A stretch of DNA of 64,000 nt. Source: Anoxybacillus amylolyticus. GTDB taxonomy: Bacteria > Bacillota > Bacilli > Bacillales > Anoxybacillaceae. The stretch covers positions 1,748,001 through 1,812,000 of the forward strand of contig NZ_CP015438.1 in assembly GCF_001634285.1 (NCBI RefSeq), read 5' to 3'. This document shows positions 50,212-58,899 of this stretch, piece after piece. A program made the translations under genes and the position numbers. The notes under the pieces are model-generated. The model saw nothing but the letters and a program-made list of their open reading frames with translations. It did not search any database and was not told the DNA's origin. How positions within the stretch are numbered: position 1 is the first letter of the stretch; every line of letters begins with the position of its first letter.

Positions 50212-50959
50212 AATGTTAGCAAGCATCGGAATCGGAGCGGCGAAAGTGGATACGAAGCTTTTATCCGAGCGGCTCATGGCTGGAGACGAGGTCGAAGGAG
50301 TTATTGAAATTACAGGCGGTCACGTTGCACAAGTAGTCGACCACATTTATCTTTCGCTGTATGCGACGTACACAGTGGAGGCAAATGACAGAAAAACGAC
50401 CTCCCATGCGCTTATCGGGAAGTGGAAAGTGATTGAACAGTTGACGATTGGTGCCAACGAAAAGCAAAGTGTCCCTTTTCGATTCATGTTGCCGATTGAT
50501 ACCCCTATTTCTGTCGGCCAGACGAAAGTATGGCTTCATACCGGCTTAGACATTAAGCAAGCAGTCGACCCGACGGACAACGATTATATTCGCGTTGAAC
50601 CAATTCCAATTATGATGGCACTGCTCTCATCGATGGAAACACTTGGGTTTCGCCTTCGCGAAGCAGAGTGCAAAAAAGCTTCATGGCATCATCGCCTACC
50701 GTTTGTCCAAGAGTTTGAGTATGTGCCAAAAAGCGGTTCGTTTCGCGGAAAACTCGATGAGGTAGAAGTCATTTTTTTCCCGCTTTCGAAAACAGAAGTC
50801 GATGTGTTATTACAAATCGACCGTCGCGCTCGTGGAATCGGCAGTTTATTTGCAGAAGCGCTTGATCTGGATGAGTCATACGTGCGTATTCGCTTGACAA
50901 ATACCGATATTCCGCAGCTTCCACAAAAATTATCACAACTTATACAATATCATTGTTAA
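50195..50959 (+). CDS. spo0M: Sporulation-control protein Spo0M (arrestin-like)
   Basis: A 254-residue Spo0M/SpoOM family protein. MSLFHKMLASIGIGAAKVDT, GDEVEGVIEITGG and VPFRFMLPIDTPISVGQTKVW belong to the arrestin-like N-terminal domain; the C-terminal part has EVDVLLQIDRRARGIGSLF. In B. subtilis Spo0M affects sporulation onset and the cell envelope. It overlaps the kinase gene. The stop codon TAA (50957-50959) reaches into the left end of the IS1182 element, so the last residues may be altered by the insertion. Confidence 0.92.
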   Translation: MSLFHKMLASIGIGAAKVDTKLLSERLMAGDEVEGVIEITGGHVAQVVDHIYLSLYATYTVEANDRKTTSHALIGKWKVIEQLTIGANEKQSVPFRFMLPIDTPISVGQTKVWLHTGLDIKQAVDPTDNDYIRVEPIPIMMALLSSMETLGFRLREAECKKASWHHRLPFVQEFEYVPKSGSFRGKLDEVEVIFFPLSKTEVDVLLQIDRRARGIGSLFAEALDLDESYVRIRLTNTDIPQLPQKLSQLIQYHC

Positions 50960-52756
50960 AGAGGCTGACCCAAAAGTCCGCTAAAAAGCGGACTTTTGGA
51001 GTCAGTTTTCTTTACTTTTACATATTTTGTTAAATAAAAGGGCGATTCGCCCCCTTTTGTTTCCATTGTTTATGCCGCTAAGGACCGTTGTTTGTCCTTA
51101 GCGGCTTTCTTGAGGAGATTATGGGCAACGCAAATAAGCCCCCATTCTATGGAAATTTTTTGGAGGCCTCGGAGGACAAAGCGACGAAATCCGCGATTTT
51201 GCTTGATTTGCCCAAACACACTCTCAATGTCGGTTTGGCGTTGGCGGTATCGTGCTTGTCCTTCTTCACTTTCCAGTCGTTCACGAGCCTTCTGTTTCTG
51301 TTCGTGATAGACGGGGTTCCATTGCGTTGTACGTCCATACTTGGAAGTTGTGCAGACCGAGCGGAACGGACACCCTTCGCATTCGTGGCATTGGTAGTGC
51401 TGGATGACCGAAGTATACCCAGATTCTGTGGTCTGCTTCGAAGTTCCTATACGGACCAGTTTTTTCCCGTTCGCACAAATCCAAACGTCCTCTTCTTTCT
51501 TGTATGTCCAATTCTGTGGATGGTGCGGGTTCTTCTTGACCTTGCGTGTGTTCTCTTTCTCATACGTGTTGTACTTGATAAACGCGGAAATGTTTTTCTC
51601 TTCGAGTTTCACGTAATTTTCCTCGGAACCATAGACAGCGTCAGCGGTCACGCGTTTTGGTACCACCCCATATTTCTCTCGAACCGTCTCTAGGTGTGGC
51701 AGAAGACAACGAGTATCGCCGGGTCTCTGGTGAAGCGAATACCCCAGAACGAACTGATCGGAAGAACCCACTTGTACGTTATAAGCCGGCTTCAGTTGGC
51801 CGTTGCGCATGTGGTCCTCCTTCAAACGCATAAACGTCGCATCCGCATCCGTTTTGGAATAGCTGTTGCGGTCCCCGCATACTTGGAGTTGGTGTTCGTA
51901 CTTTTCACTGCGAGGCAAGTAGTCTTCCTTCATCTTCTTGACGGCCTTCTTCAACGGTTGGTTGTCCGGCTCGGCCTCCAAACGTTTTTCCCACTCCTCG
52001 GTTTTCTTTCGGATTTCTTTTGAAGTAAAAGCAGGGGAAGCGTCGATTTCTTCCGCATTTTCTTCTTCCACGATCGCATCGATCTGGGCGATGAGCTGAT
52101 CCACATTGGCTTGTAATTTCTCTTGGTATTTCTCGGCGGATTTCCGCCAAACGAACGTGTATCGGTTGGCATTCGCTTCAATTTTCGTCCCATCTACGAA
52201 ATAGTCTTCCATGTTGACATAGCCGTCCGCGACAAGCAGGGTGATCATTTCTCGGAACAAGTCGTCAATCAGCCCTTTCATCCGTTCGGAGCGAAATCGA
52301 TTGATGGAACGGAAGTCCGGCTTTTGAAACCCACTCAACCACATGAGGGGAAGATGTACTTCTAATTGTCGAGCAATTTCTCGGCCATGATACATTTTTT
52401 GGGTGTACGCGTAGAGGATAATTTTCGTCATCATTTTTGGATGATAAGAAGAGGTACCGCCGCCTTTATAGTAAGGAAGAAACGTCTCCATCGGGATGCG
52501 CTCGACCATCTCGTGAACCACGTGAGCCATATTATCCGGTGGAATGAGATCGGCAATATTGCTTGGCAACGTGAGGTTATCCATGGTATACTCTTTAAAA
52601 GAAATATGATGATGTTTCATAAAAGAATCGCTCCTTTTCCGGTGATAGTTGTTGTGGTGACTCTATTCTACCAGAAAAAAGGGCGATTCTTCTATTTTAG
52701 TGTAAAAAAAATCGGGCTAATCTCAAAACGCATTCGCGTTTTGGGTCAGCCCCTTT
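50958..52756 (-). mobile_element. IS1182-family insertion sequence
   Basis: Ends are an 18-bp inverted repeat with one mismatch: AAAGAGGCTGACCCAAAA (50958-50975) against the complement of 52739-52756. Each end also folds: left stem CTGACCCAAAAGTCCGC / GCGGACTTTTGGAGTCAG (50965-51005), right stem around AAAACGC/GCGTTTT. One transposase gene fills the element. I see no target duplication. It lies directly after spo0M. Confidence 0.85.
51070..52620 (-). CDS. IS1182 family transposase
   Basis: A 516-residue DDE transposase. The N-terminal DUF772-type region has SYHPKMMTKIILYAY and FRSINRFRSE; the first catalytic Asp is in YFVDGTKIEANANRY (near 144), the second in VTADAVYGSEENY (near 327), and the Glu in RQTDIESVFGQIKQNRGFRRF (near 470). 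A Cys cluster CHECEGCPFRSVC is present as in IS1182 members. GAAAAGGAGCG precedes the ATG at 52620. The frame is unbroken. Confidence 0.92.
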   Translation of the reverse strand: MKHHHISFKEYTMDNLTLPSNIADLIPPDNMAHVVHEMVERIPMETFLPYYKGGGTSSYHPKMMTKIILYAYTQKMYHGREIARQLEVHLPLMWLSGFQKPDFRSINRFRSERMKGLIDDLFREMITLLVADGYVNMEDYFVDGTKIEANANRYTFVWRKSAEKYQEKLQANVDQLIAQIDAIVEEENAEEIDASPAFTSKEIRKKTEEWEKRLEAEPDNQPLKKAVKKMKEDYLPRSEKYEHQLQVCGDRNSYSKTDADATFMRLKEDHMRNGQLKPAYNVQVGSSDQFVLGYSLHQRPGDTRCLLPHLETVREKYGVVPKRVTADAVYGSEENYVKLEEKNISAFIKYNTYEKENTRKVKKNPHHPQNWTYKKEEDVWICANGKKLVRIGTSKQTTESGYTSVIQHYQCHECEGCPFRSVCTTSKYGRTTQWNPVYHEQKQKARERLESEEGQARYRQRQTDIESVFGQIKQNRGFRRFVLRGLQKISIEWGLICVAHNLLKKAAKDKQRSLAA

Positions 52757-52852
52757 TATTTTTATTCGACAAAACAACTGTCATTTTGCTAAAGGAATCG
52801 ACATGGTAAAGCGCTAATATGTTGTAGAAACAAAAAAAGGGAGAGGATAGGT

Positions 52853-53167
52853 ATGGTTAGTCTTTTGAAAAAGGTATTGAAAACAAAACAGACGTATGAT
52901 GTGACATTGTTTCAAACACCTAAATTCGGACAAGAAAAAGGATATGAACAAGTGTATCGGCTGACGCTGACAGCTTCGATGCACGACGAAGTGCTAGCTT
53001 CTGTGTATCGCATATTTAATGTAGCAGATTTACTTCCGGAAAATTACAAAGCTCGATACGTGGGTACTGGTGATATTGTGTTAATCGACGAAGGGGTGCG
53101 TGGACAAACGTATTATAAGCTTTGTTATGATGGATGGAAAAAAATTAACCGCCTGCACCTTCGATAA
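52853..53167 (+). CDS. yodL: YodL-like protein
   Basis: A 104-residue soluble protein: VTLFQTPKFGQEKGYEQVYR, VYRIFNVADLLPENYKARYV and GTGDIVLIDEG ... YYKLCYDGWKKI fit the YodL-like family (FxTP...GYxxVY...FN...GDxVxL...GF). B. subtilis YodL is made early in sporulation and has been reported to act against the MreB cytoskeleton. It lies between yozD and deoD as in B. subtilis, apart from the inserted block. GGGAGAGG precedes the ATG. Confidence 0.8.
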   Translation: MVSLLKKVLKTKQTYDVTLFQTPKFGQEKGYEQVYRLTLTASMHDEVLASVYRIFNVADLLPENYKARYVGTGDIVLIDEGVRGQTYYKLCYDGWKKINRLHLR

Positions 53168-53283
53168 AAATTAGAAAATTCAAAATAATTAGTTTTATTC
53201 GCGCGAGCAATGTGATACAATAATGAAAACGAATAAAGCAGGATGAGCAGGGGAATGGTTAGAAAAAGAAAGGGGGCGAGCAT

Positions 53284-53442
53284 TTGGCAAAACAACACGA
53301 CTTTCCAACGATTGCACCGGGGATTGATGATTTAGAAGAGTTGAACCGACGGGCATCGAACGAAGAAATCGCTCGCGGAGAGTATACGAAAGTAACGACG
53401 CTATCGTTTGACGAAGTGGACACCGCAAACAAACCCTTGTGA
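53284..53442 (+). CDS. Small acidic protein, unknown
   Basis: A 52-residue frame with TTG start after AAAGGGGGCGAG (AKQHDFPTIAPGIDDLEELN, RRASNEEIARGEYTKVTTLS). Charge and length recall the dimerisation part of antitoxins, but there is no toxin next to it and I do not claim one. A strong terminator overlaps its end. Confidence 0.6.
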   Translation: MAKQHDFPTIAPGIDDLEELNRRASNEEIARGEYTKVTTLSFDEVDTANKPL

Positions 53443-53462
53443 AAACAAGGGTTTGTTGTCAA
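53426..53462. terminator. Bidirectional terminator
   Basis: CAAACAAACCCTTGT / ACAAGGGTTTGTTG, between two small convergent genes. Confidence 0.8.
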
Positions 53463-53614
53463 TCGGATGGGTTATCGTGATGACCAGGCCCGTTTTTTCG
53501 TTCCGCTGCCGAATATTCTTTCGCATGGGCAGCATCTTCGGACAGCAATGCTTCTTTCGGAATATGGTTATTTTTCTTCTGCCCGTTAATGCGGTTGCGA
53601 TGTTTTTTTCCCAT
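53459..53614 (-). CDS. Small basic hydrophilic protein
   Basis: A 51-residue protein (MGKKHRNRINGQKKNNHIPK then EALLSEDAAHAKEYSAAERK) with AGGAGGAAC before its ATG. The Lys/Asn/His-rich start and hydrophilic body resemble minor spore-core proteins, but no family is recognised with certainty. Confidence 0.6.
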   Translation of the reverse strand: MGKKHRNRINGQKKNNHIPKEALLSEDAAHAKEYSAAERKNGPGHHDNPSD

Positions 53615-53714
53615 CGTTTGTTCCTCCTTTCGTTTGTCGGTTATTAGTATGCGCTAGTTGCCTTTTGTTATGGATAGCTATTTTAGGAAATTTTCGAGAA
53701 AGGAGCAAATTACA

Positions 53715-54101
53715 ATGACGGCACTATTTGTTTCTGCGGTTCTCGGCGTTGTGCTGACGGTGACTTCGTTGTACGCAAAAGCAGCAATTGAGCGACGGTT
53801 CTATCGACGTAAAAAAATTCCATCATTACATGCCGTCAACGTATTGTCAATCGGAGCAGTTATCGCTAGCGTGTATTATTCGCTCGCGAATATGTCGCTT
53901 CATGGAAAACTGCTGTTTTACGTCTATTTCGGTACAATCGAGCTATTATTACCGCTTTATGTATTGTTCAGCATTTGGTTTGCCCGTTATGAGAAAAAGG
54001 AGAAAAAATATACGACAAGCGCGGACAAAAAGGTGCTATACATTAAGCAGAAATATTTAGCGCATCGGCGGCAAGAACATTATCATTCCAAAACATCTTA
54101 A
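53715..54101 (+). CDS. Small membrane protein, unknown
   Basis: A 128-residue protein with three membrane segments (about 5-23, 40-60, 70-92) and a basic tail with KKEKKYTTSADKKVLYIKQK. GAAAGGAGC is 11 nt before the ATG at 53715; the longer frame from 53658 has no site. Not recognised. Confidence 0.65.
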   Translation: MTALFVSAVLGVVLTVTSLYAKAAIERRFYRRKKIPSLHAVNVLSIGAVIASVYYSLANMSLHGKLLFYVYFGTIELLLPLYVLFSIWFARYEKKEKKYTTSADKKVLYIKQKYLAHRRQEHYHSKTS

Positions 54102-54125
54102 AAGGGAGTTTCCCTTATTTTTTTG
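54099..54125 (+). terminator. Terminator
   Basis: AAAGGGA GT TTCCCTT with a following T-run. Short stem. Confidence 0.6.
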
Positions 54126-54236
54126 TCCTTTTTTGTGTGTCTTCTTTTTGGCATCCGTTCTCCCATTGTATCTAAACGATAAAGGGTGTACAATGGGAAA
54201 GGGAAATTCCATGATATCATTGAAGGAGGACAAACG

Positions 54237-54941
54237 ATGAGCATTCACATCGAAGCAAAAGAACATGAAATTGCTGATAAGATTTTGTTACCAGGTGACC
54301 CACTTCGGGCGCAATATATCGCGGAAACGTTTTTAGAAGGAGCAACTTGCTATAACCGTGTTCGTGGCATGCTTGGATTTACAGGTACATATAAAGGTCA
54401 TCGCGTTTCCGTACAAGGAACAGGGATGGGTATTCCGTCGATTTCAATTTACGTGAACGAATTAATGCAAAGCTATAACGTCCAGACGTTAATTCGCGTT
54501 GGCACGTGCGGAGCGATTCAAAAAGATGTAAAGGTGCGCGACGTCATTTTAGCGATGAGTGCTTCAACTGATTCACAAATGAACAGGCTTACTTTCGGGG
54601 GAGTCGACTATGCACCAACAGCAAACTTCGATTTGTTGCGGACGGCTTATGAAGTTGGGGGCGAAAAAGGGTTGCAATTAAAAGTAGGGAACGTATTCAC
54701 TGCAGATATGTTCTACAACGACAATGCAGAGTTTGAAAAATGGGCTCGTTACGGTGTGCTAGCAGTAGAAATGGAAACAGCGGCTCTCTATACGCTAGCG
54801 GCTAAATTCGGTCGCAAAGCGCTTTCGGTATTAACGGTAAGTGACCACATTTTAACAGGAGAAGAAACGACAGCGCAAGAGCGGCAAACAACGTTTAATG
54901 AAATGATTGAAGTCGCTTTAGAAGCTGCGATTCGTGTGTAA
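54237..54941 (+). CDS. deoD: Purine nucleoside phosphorylase (DeoD type)
   Basis: A 234-residue enzyme of the hexameric PNP type. [14 protein letters not shown] (phosphate Arg), [32 protein letters not shown] (ribose-binding MET) and [10 protein letters not shown] (catalytic Asp) are all present. It splits purine (deoxy)nucleosides with phosphate. TGAAGGAGGAC precedes the ATG at 54237; the longer frame from 54186 is not credible. deoD-yodJ order follows B. subtilis. Confidence 0.97.
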   Translation: MSIHIEAKEHEIADKILLPGDPLRAQYIAETFLEGATCYNRVRGMLGFTGTYKGHRVSVQGTGMGIPSISIYVNELMQSYNVQTLIRVGTCGAIQKDVKVRDVILAMSASTDSQMNRLTFGGVDYAPTANFDLLRTAYEVGGEKGLQLKVGNVFTADMFYNDNAEFEKWARYGVLAVEMETAALYTLAAKFGRKALSVLTVSDHILTGEETTAQERQTTFNEMIEVALEAAIRV

Positions 54942-54970
54942 AACACCGTTGGTTTCCCAAAGGTGTTTCA
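54940..54970 (+). terminator. Terminator of deoD
   Basis: AAACACC / GGTGTTT stem, 7 bp with a long loop; weak T-run. It lies just before yodJ and may be leaky. Confidence 0.5.
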
Positions 54971-54986
54971 AAGTAAGGTGAAGAAA

Positions 54987-55847
54987 GTGAAACGTACATT
55001 GTTAATGCTCACAGCGATGTGCCTTGCAGCCGGTTGTGCGCCCATCGAACAACATGCACAACCAACGAAACCGCAAGTAGAACAAAAGGAGAAAACAACG
55101 GAAAAACCTTCGACCGAAGCGCCGATGACAGAAGAGCAACAACCTAACAAAGAGCAACCAAGTACGGAACAACCAGCCCCCAACCCAACGGTTGACCAAG
55201 ATTTACTTTTAGAAGCGAAATATTGGAACGTTATCGAAGTGAAAAACGGCCAAAAAATAATTATGAATCCAACGAATATATTAGCGCTCGTCAATAAAGA
55301 ACAAAGTTTGCCAGCCTTCTATAAACCGAGTGATCTAGTCGTTCCAAACGTGCCGTTTTCGTTTTCCGAAACAAATGTCGAAAAACGGTACTTGCGTCTA
55401 GAAGCAGCGAGGGCGCTTGAACAACTATTTGCCGCAGCGAAGAAAGCAGGAATATCGCTCGTAGCGGTTTCCGGCTATCGGTCGTATGATCGGCAAAAAG
55501 AACTGTTCGATGAAGAAGTGAAGAAAAATGGGAAAGAAAAAGCCATTCACGCCGTGGCATTCCCAGGACAGAGCGAACATCAAACTGGGCTTGCGATTGA
55601 TATTTCAAGCCAAAGCATGAAAGCTAACCTTACTGCTTCATTTGGTGAAACGAACGAAGGGAAATGGGTTGCCACCCACGCCCACGAATACGGCTTTATT
55701 ATCCGCTATCCAAAAGGAAAAGAAGCTATCACGGGCTACCAATACGAGCCGTGGCATATTCGGTATGTTGGGCAAAAAGCAGCAAAAGTCATTTATGAAA
55801 AAAATATTACATTGGAAGAATATTTTCAAATAGTAAAAAAAGTATAA
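54987..55847 (+). CDS. yodJ: D-alanyl-D-alanine carboxypeptidase lipoprotein YodJ (VanY family)
   Basis: A 286-residue lipoprotein. Signal MKRTLLMLTAMCLAAGC with lipobox LAAGC, then a Pro/Glu/Thr/Gln-rich linker to about 70, then a VanY-type peptidase: SGYRSYDRQKEL, GQSEHQTGLAIDIS (zinc His and Asp near 198-205) and YEPWHIRYVG (zinc His near 257). It trims D-Ala from peptidoglycan stem peptides outside the membrane. The GTG at 54987 follows GTAAGGTG; the frame from 54963 is less likely. Confidence 0.92.
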   Translation: MKRTLLMLTAMCLAAGCAPIEQHAQPTKPQVEQKEKTTEKPSTEAPMTEEQQPNKEQPSTEQPAPNPTVDQDLLLEAKYWNVIEVKNGQKIIMNPTNILALVNKEQSLPAFYKPSDLVVPNVPFSFSETNVEKRYLRLEAARALEQLFAAAKKAGISLVAVSGYRSYDRQKELFDEEVKKNGKEKAIHAVAFPGQSEHQTGLAIDISSQSMKANLTASFGETNEGKWVATHAHEYGFIIRYPKGKEAITGYQYEPWHIRYVGQKAAKVIYEKNITLEEYFQIVKKV

Positions 55848-55877
55848 CGGATGCTCAAGGCGAGCGTCCTTTTATAT
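55848..55877 (+). terminator. Terminator of yodJ
   Basis: GGATGCTC AAGGC GAGCGTCC followed by TTTTATATA. Confidence 0.7.
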
Positions 55878-55885
55878 ATAGTTTA

Positions 55886-55901
55886 CATAATATAAATTAT
55901 G
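55886..55901. promoter_or_regulatory. AT-rich palindrome in the cation-efflux upstream region
   Basis: CATAAT ATAA ATTATG, about 155 bp before the next gene. It could be a metalloregulator site but fits no consensus well. The rest of the 210-bp gap shows no gene. Confidence 0.3.
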
Positions 55902-56057
55902 CAAAGTTATTTTCCTTTATCCAATAAAGTTCGCTAAGGGAGAAAAAGTTTGTCACCTTCTATAGTTGTTCGACGTCGCAATTTTGTTGCTGTAGACTCA
56001 CACGATCGGATGCTGGTAAACTAATACGTGCAAGCAGGAAAAGTAAGGGTGAAATAA

Positions 56058-56912
56058 ATGAAACCAGAACTAGGAGCATGGGTGAGCATCGGTAGTTATA
56101 TTAGTTTAGCAATGATGAAGTTAATCATTGGGTATGTTGCTCATTCCGATGGGGTCACAGCAGATGGATGGAACAACTTCAGTGATATTATTTCTTCCGT
56201 CGCGATTTTAGTTGGCATTAAAATCGCCCAAAAACCGCGCGACCATAACCATCCGTACGGCCATTCACGTGCAGAAAACATTTCATCGCTTATTGCGGCG
56301 TTTATTATGATGTCAATTGGTCTAGATGTCGTCAGCAAAGGAGGAATGTCGCTCTTTTATCGGAAAGAGGAGGTGCCACAATTTATTGCGGCATGGGTTG
56401 GGATGTTTTCTGCAGTGATGATGTTTGTCGTCTATTGGTTCAATAAACGGCTTTCTGAACGAGTGAACAGTCAGGCACTTGCTTCCGCTGCCAAAGACCA
56501 TTTATCCGACGCTCTTGTTAGCATTGGGACGGTCATTGGAATTTTCGGGACGAAATGGGGAATATGGTGGCTTGATCCGCTTGCCGCCTTGTTAATCGGC
56601 ATCATTATTTGTAAAACGGCATGGCATATTTTTTTCGAAACGTCGCATTTGCTAACCGACGGATTTGACGAACAAGCGTTAGCCACATACGAACAAGAAA
56701 TTGCATCGATTAACGGGGTGAAGCGAGTATCGGATGTGAAAGCGAGAATGGTCGGCAATCAAATTATTCTCGATGTCACGATTCATGTTGCCGCCGATTT
56801 AACTGTTGTCCAAAGCCACGAAATTGCCGATGAAATAGAGAAAATGATGAAAAACCAACACCACATTGAAACGACGCACGTACATATCGAACCAGACCTT
56901 AATCGCTCATAA
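56058..56912 (+). CDS. Cation diffusion facilitator (Mn/Zn/Fe efflux)
   Basis: A 284-residue CDF protein. Membrane helices II and V carry DGVTADGWNNFSDIISS and AKDHLSDALVS (site A ligands), HPYGHSRAE lies between, and the C-terminal cytoplasmic domain starts at about 205 (INGVKRVSDVKARMVGNQII). The D-x-x-x-D first half (DGWNNFSD) is as in Mn-exporting MneP/MneS and YeaB-type proteins rather than Zn-selective HxxxD proteins. It exports divalent metal in exchange for protons. The next gene is a CorA channel. Confidence 0.92.
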   Translation: MKPELGAWVSIGSYISLAMMKLIIGYVAHSDGVTADGWNNFSDIISSVAILVGIKIAQKPRDHNHPYGHSRAENISSLIAAFIMMSIGLDVVSKGGMSLFYRKEEVPQFIAAWVGMFSAVMMFVVYWFNKRLSERVNSQALASAAKDHLSDALVSIGTVIGIFGTKWGIWWLDPLAALLIGIIICKTAWHIFFETSHLLTDGFDEQALATYEQEIASINGVKRVSDVKARMVGNQIILDVTIHVAADLTVVQSHEIADEIEKMMKNQHHIETTHVHIEPDLNRS

Positions 56913-56930
56913 ACGATTAAGGTTTTTTTC
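56896..56930 (+). terminator. Terminator of the CDF gene
   Basis: CCTTAATCG / CGATTAAGG with seven T's; overlaps the stop codon. Confidence 0.8.
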
Positions 56931-56961
56931 ATACTATGAGAAAAAAGAAAGGAACAAGTCG

Positions 56962-57840
56962 ATGGAAATACAACAAAACTGGTTGCATTTTACTGAAGAA
57001 ACGAAAAAAGAGCTGTTAGCACTGCTTGAACAAATAAAGCTTCATTCGCTAGCAAAAGAGGCGCTTTTTTTAGGCAGCGATCTACCGAAAATGGACGTAT
57101 ACGGCGATGTCGTATTTGTGTCACTCCTTTTTTTAGACAAACATTGGAAAATCCATAAGTTACAGCTATTGATTACGAGAACAAAAGTGATTAGTTATAC
57201 CAATAAAGAACAATCCATCATTGAAACCATCCAAGAAAAGTTAGGCCATCACCCGGAACATGCGTCAAGCCCAAGTTTTATTTTATATGAATGGTTAAAT
57301 GTACTAACGTTTCATTTTTTACAGGTCATTGACGACATCGCCGATCATCTTCAAACACTAGAAAAACAAGTCTTTAAAACCCCGTTTGAAAACGATATTG
57401 GGCATAGCGTATATCACTGGAAAGTGAAAATTCATCAACTGCGCCAAATCATAGAAGCGCAAGCGGAAATGTTAAAATCAATCGATCATCCCGCATTCCC
57501 GATCGAAGAAGACGCACGTCCATATATGAAAGACATTACTAGCCGCTATTCTCGTATTTTGTCTGCGCTTGATATGTTTAAAGAAACGTTAGCTGGCATT
57601 TTTGATTTACAGTTGTCGCTCAAATCAGATCATATGAATACCATTATGAAAACGTTAACGTTAGTCAGTGTCATTTTTATGCCAATGACATTCATCGCTG
57701 GGGTGTATGGGATGAATTTTGACGTAATGCCGGAATTGAAGTGGACGTACGGCTACGCTTACGCTTGGGGGCTGATGGCTGGAATTGGCATATCCGTCGC
57801 GCTTTATTTTAAGAAAAAAGGATGGTGGGGGAAGTCATAG
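56962..57840 (+). CDS. CorA family divalent cation transporter (second copy)
   Basis: A 292-residue CorA protein: soluble N-terminal domain, long helix, then two membrane segments with VYGMNFDVMPELKW between. The MPEL loop is the classic CorA form, while the copy at 33440-34378 has IPYQ. GAAAGGAAC precedes the ATG at 56962; the frame from 56866 overlaps the CDF gene and is rejected. Confidence 0.9.
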   Translation: MEIQQNWLHFTEETKKELLALLEQIKLHSLAKEALFLGSDLPKMDVYGDVVFVSLLFLDKHWKIHKLQLLITRTKVISYTNKEQSIIETIQEKLGHHPEHASSPSFILYEWLNVLTFHFLQVIDDIADHLQTLEKQVFKTPFENDIGHSVYHWKVKIHQLRQIIEAQAEMLKSIDHPAFPIEEDARPYMKDITSRYSRILSALDMFKETLAGIFDLQLSLKSDHMNTIMKTLTLVSVIFMPMTFIAGVYGMNFDVMPELKWTYGYAYAWGLMAGIGISVALYFKKKGWWGKS

Positions 57841-57919
57841 AAATGCTTTTTCTTGGAAAAGCGCTAAAAACAGTTTATAATAAAACTATTGCCAACTTGG
57901 AAAACAAGGAGATATAGTG

Positions 57920-58840
57920 ATGAACGAACGTGAACGAAAGCTTGGTATTTTTTATACCGCAGCAGCTTACCTTATGTGGGGGATTTTACCGATTTATTGG
58001 AAACTGTTAGATAATTATGCGGCAGCAGAAATTTTGGCTCACCGAATCGTTTGGTCGTTTGTTTTTATGGTTGGATTGCTCGTTGTAACGAAGCAATTTT
58101 CGCTATTGCGAGCGCACTTTGTCGAGATGTGGAAGCAGCCGAAGCTAGCGATTGGAGTTCTCGCGTCTGCTTGTTTAATTAGCGCCAATTGGTTTATTTA
58201 CATATGGGCAGTCAATCATGACCATATTGTCGAAGCGAGCTTAGGATATTATATTAACCCGCTATTCAGCGTCGCCCTAGGGATGGTCGTCTTAAAAGAA
58301 CGGCTAAACATATGGCAATGGGTGTCGTTTCTCCTTGCGCTTTGCGGGGTGCTAGTTATTACGTTCCAATATGGAAAGTTTCCGTTAGTCGCTTTGTCGC
58401 TTGCGTTGTCGTTTGCTTTTTATGGACTAACGAAAAAGCTAGCTTCCTTTGAAGCAGCAATTGGGCTAACGTTTGAAACGATGGTGGTCATGCCAATTTC
58501 GCTTGTTTATCTTATCATACATAGCGAACCGCTTTCATTATCTAATTGGCAAACATTTTTATTGGTAGGAGCAGGTCCGGCAACCGCTTTGCCGCTTTTA
58601 TATTTTGCGAAAGGGGCAAAACGAATTTCTTTAACGATGGTCGGCTTTTTACAATATCTTTCTCCGACATTAAGCTTAATGTTAGGCGTTTTTTTGTTTC
58701 ACGAATCGTTTACAAAAGCGCACTTATACGCGTTCAGCTGCATTTGGCTTGCCCTTATCGTTTTTTCAATTGCCAAAACAAAACGAATGCAAGGGTGGCA
58801 TCATAAAATTGCCCAACGAAATTCATTTGGTGCAAGATAA
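57920..58840 (+). CDS. rarD: RarD family EamA transporter
   Basis: A 306-residue protein with ten membrane helices. GIFYTAAAYLMWGILPIYWK, WSFVFMVGLLV and SANWFIYIWAVNHDHIVEAS are typical of RarD (chloramphenicol-sensitive protein), a DMT-superfamily permease of unknown substrate. AAGGAG suits the ATG at 57920 (GTG 57917 also possible). Confidence 0.92.
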   Translation: MNERERKLGIFYTAAAYLMWGILPIYWKLLDNYAAAEILAHRIVWSFVFMVGLLVVTKQFSLLRAHFVEMWKQPKLAIGVLASACLISANWFIYIWAVNHDHIVEASLGYYINPLFSVALGMVVLKERLNIWQWVSFLLALCGVLVITFQYGKFPLVALSLALSFAFYGLTKKLASFEAAIGLTFETMVVMPISLVYLIIHSEPLSLSNWQTFLLVGAGPATALPLLYFAKGAKRISLTMVGFLQYLSPTLSLMLGVFLFHESFTKAHLYAFSCIWLALIVFSIAKTKRMQGWHHKIAQRNSFGAR

Positions 58841-58841
58841 G

Positions 58842-58870
58842 GGACTGTCCAGTAGGCAGTCTGTTTTTTG
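58842..58870 (+). terminator. Terminator of rarD
   Basis: GGACTG TCCAGTAGG CAGTC-type stem and TGTTTTTTG. Confidence 0.7.
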
Positions 58871-58899
58871 TTCAAAGATTAAGAAAGAAAATTTTACGA

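Noticed and set aside
51088-51693. 201-codon plus-strand frame inside IS1182
   Set aside because: Antisense of the transposase gene with no ribosome site.
50958-52756. MITE at 47.7 kb as a deletion product of this IS1182
   Set aside because: Terminal sequences differ (TGTTGAAAAA against GGCTGACCCAAAA), so the parents are different.
53284-53614. Toxin-antitoxin pair
   Set aside because: The two small genes are convergent, have separate ribosome sites, and neither resembles a toxin.
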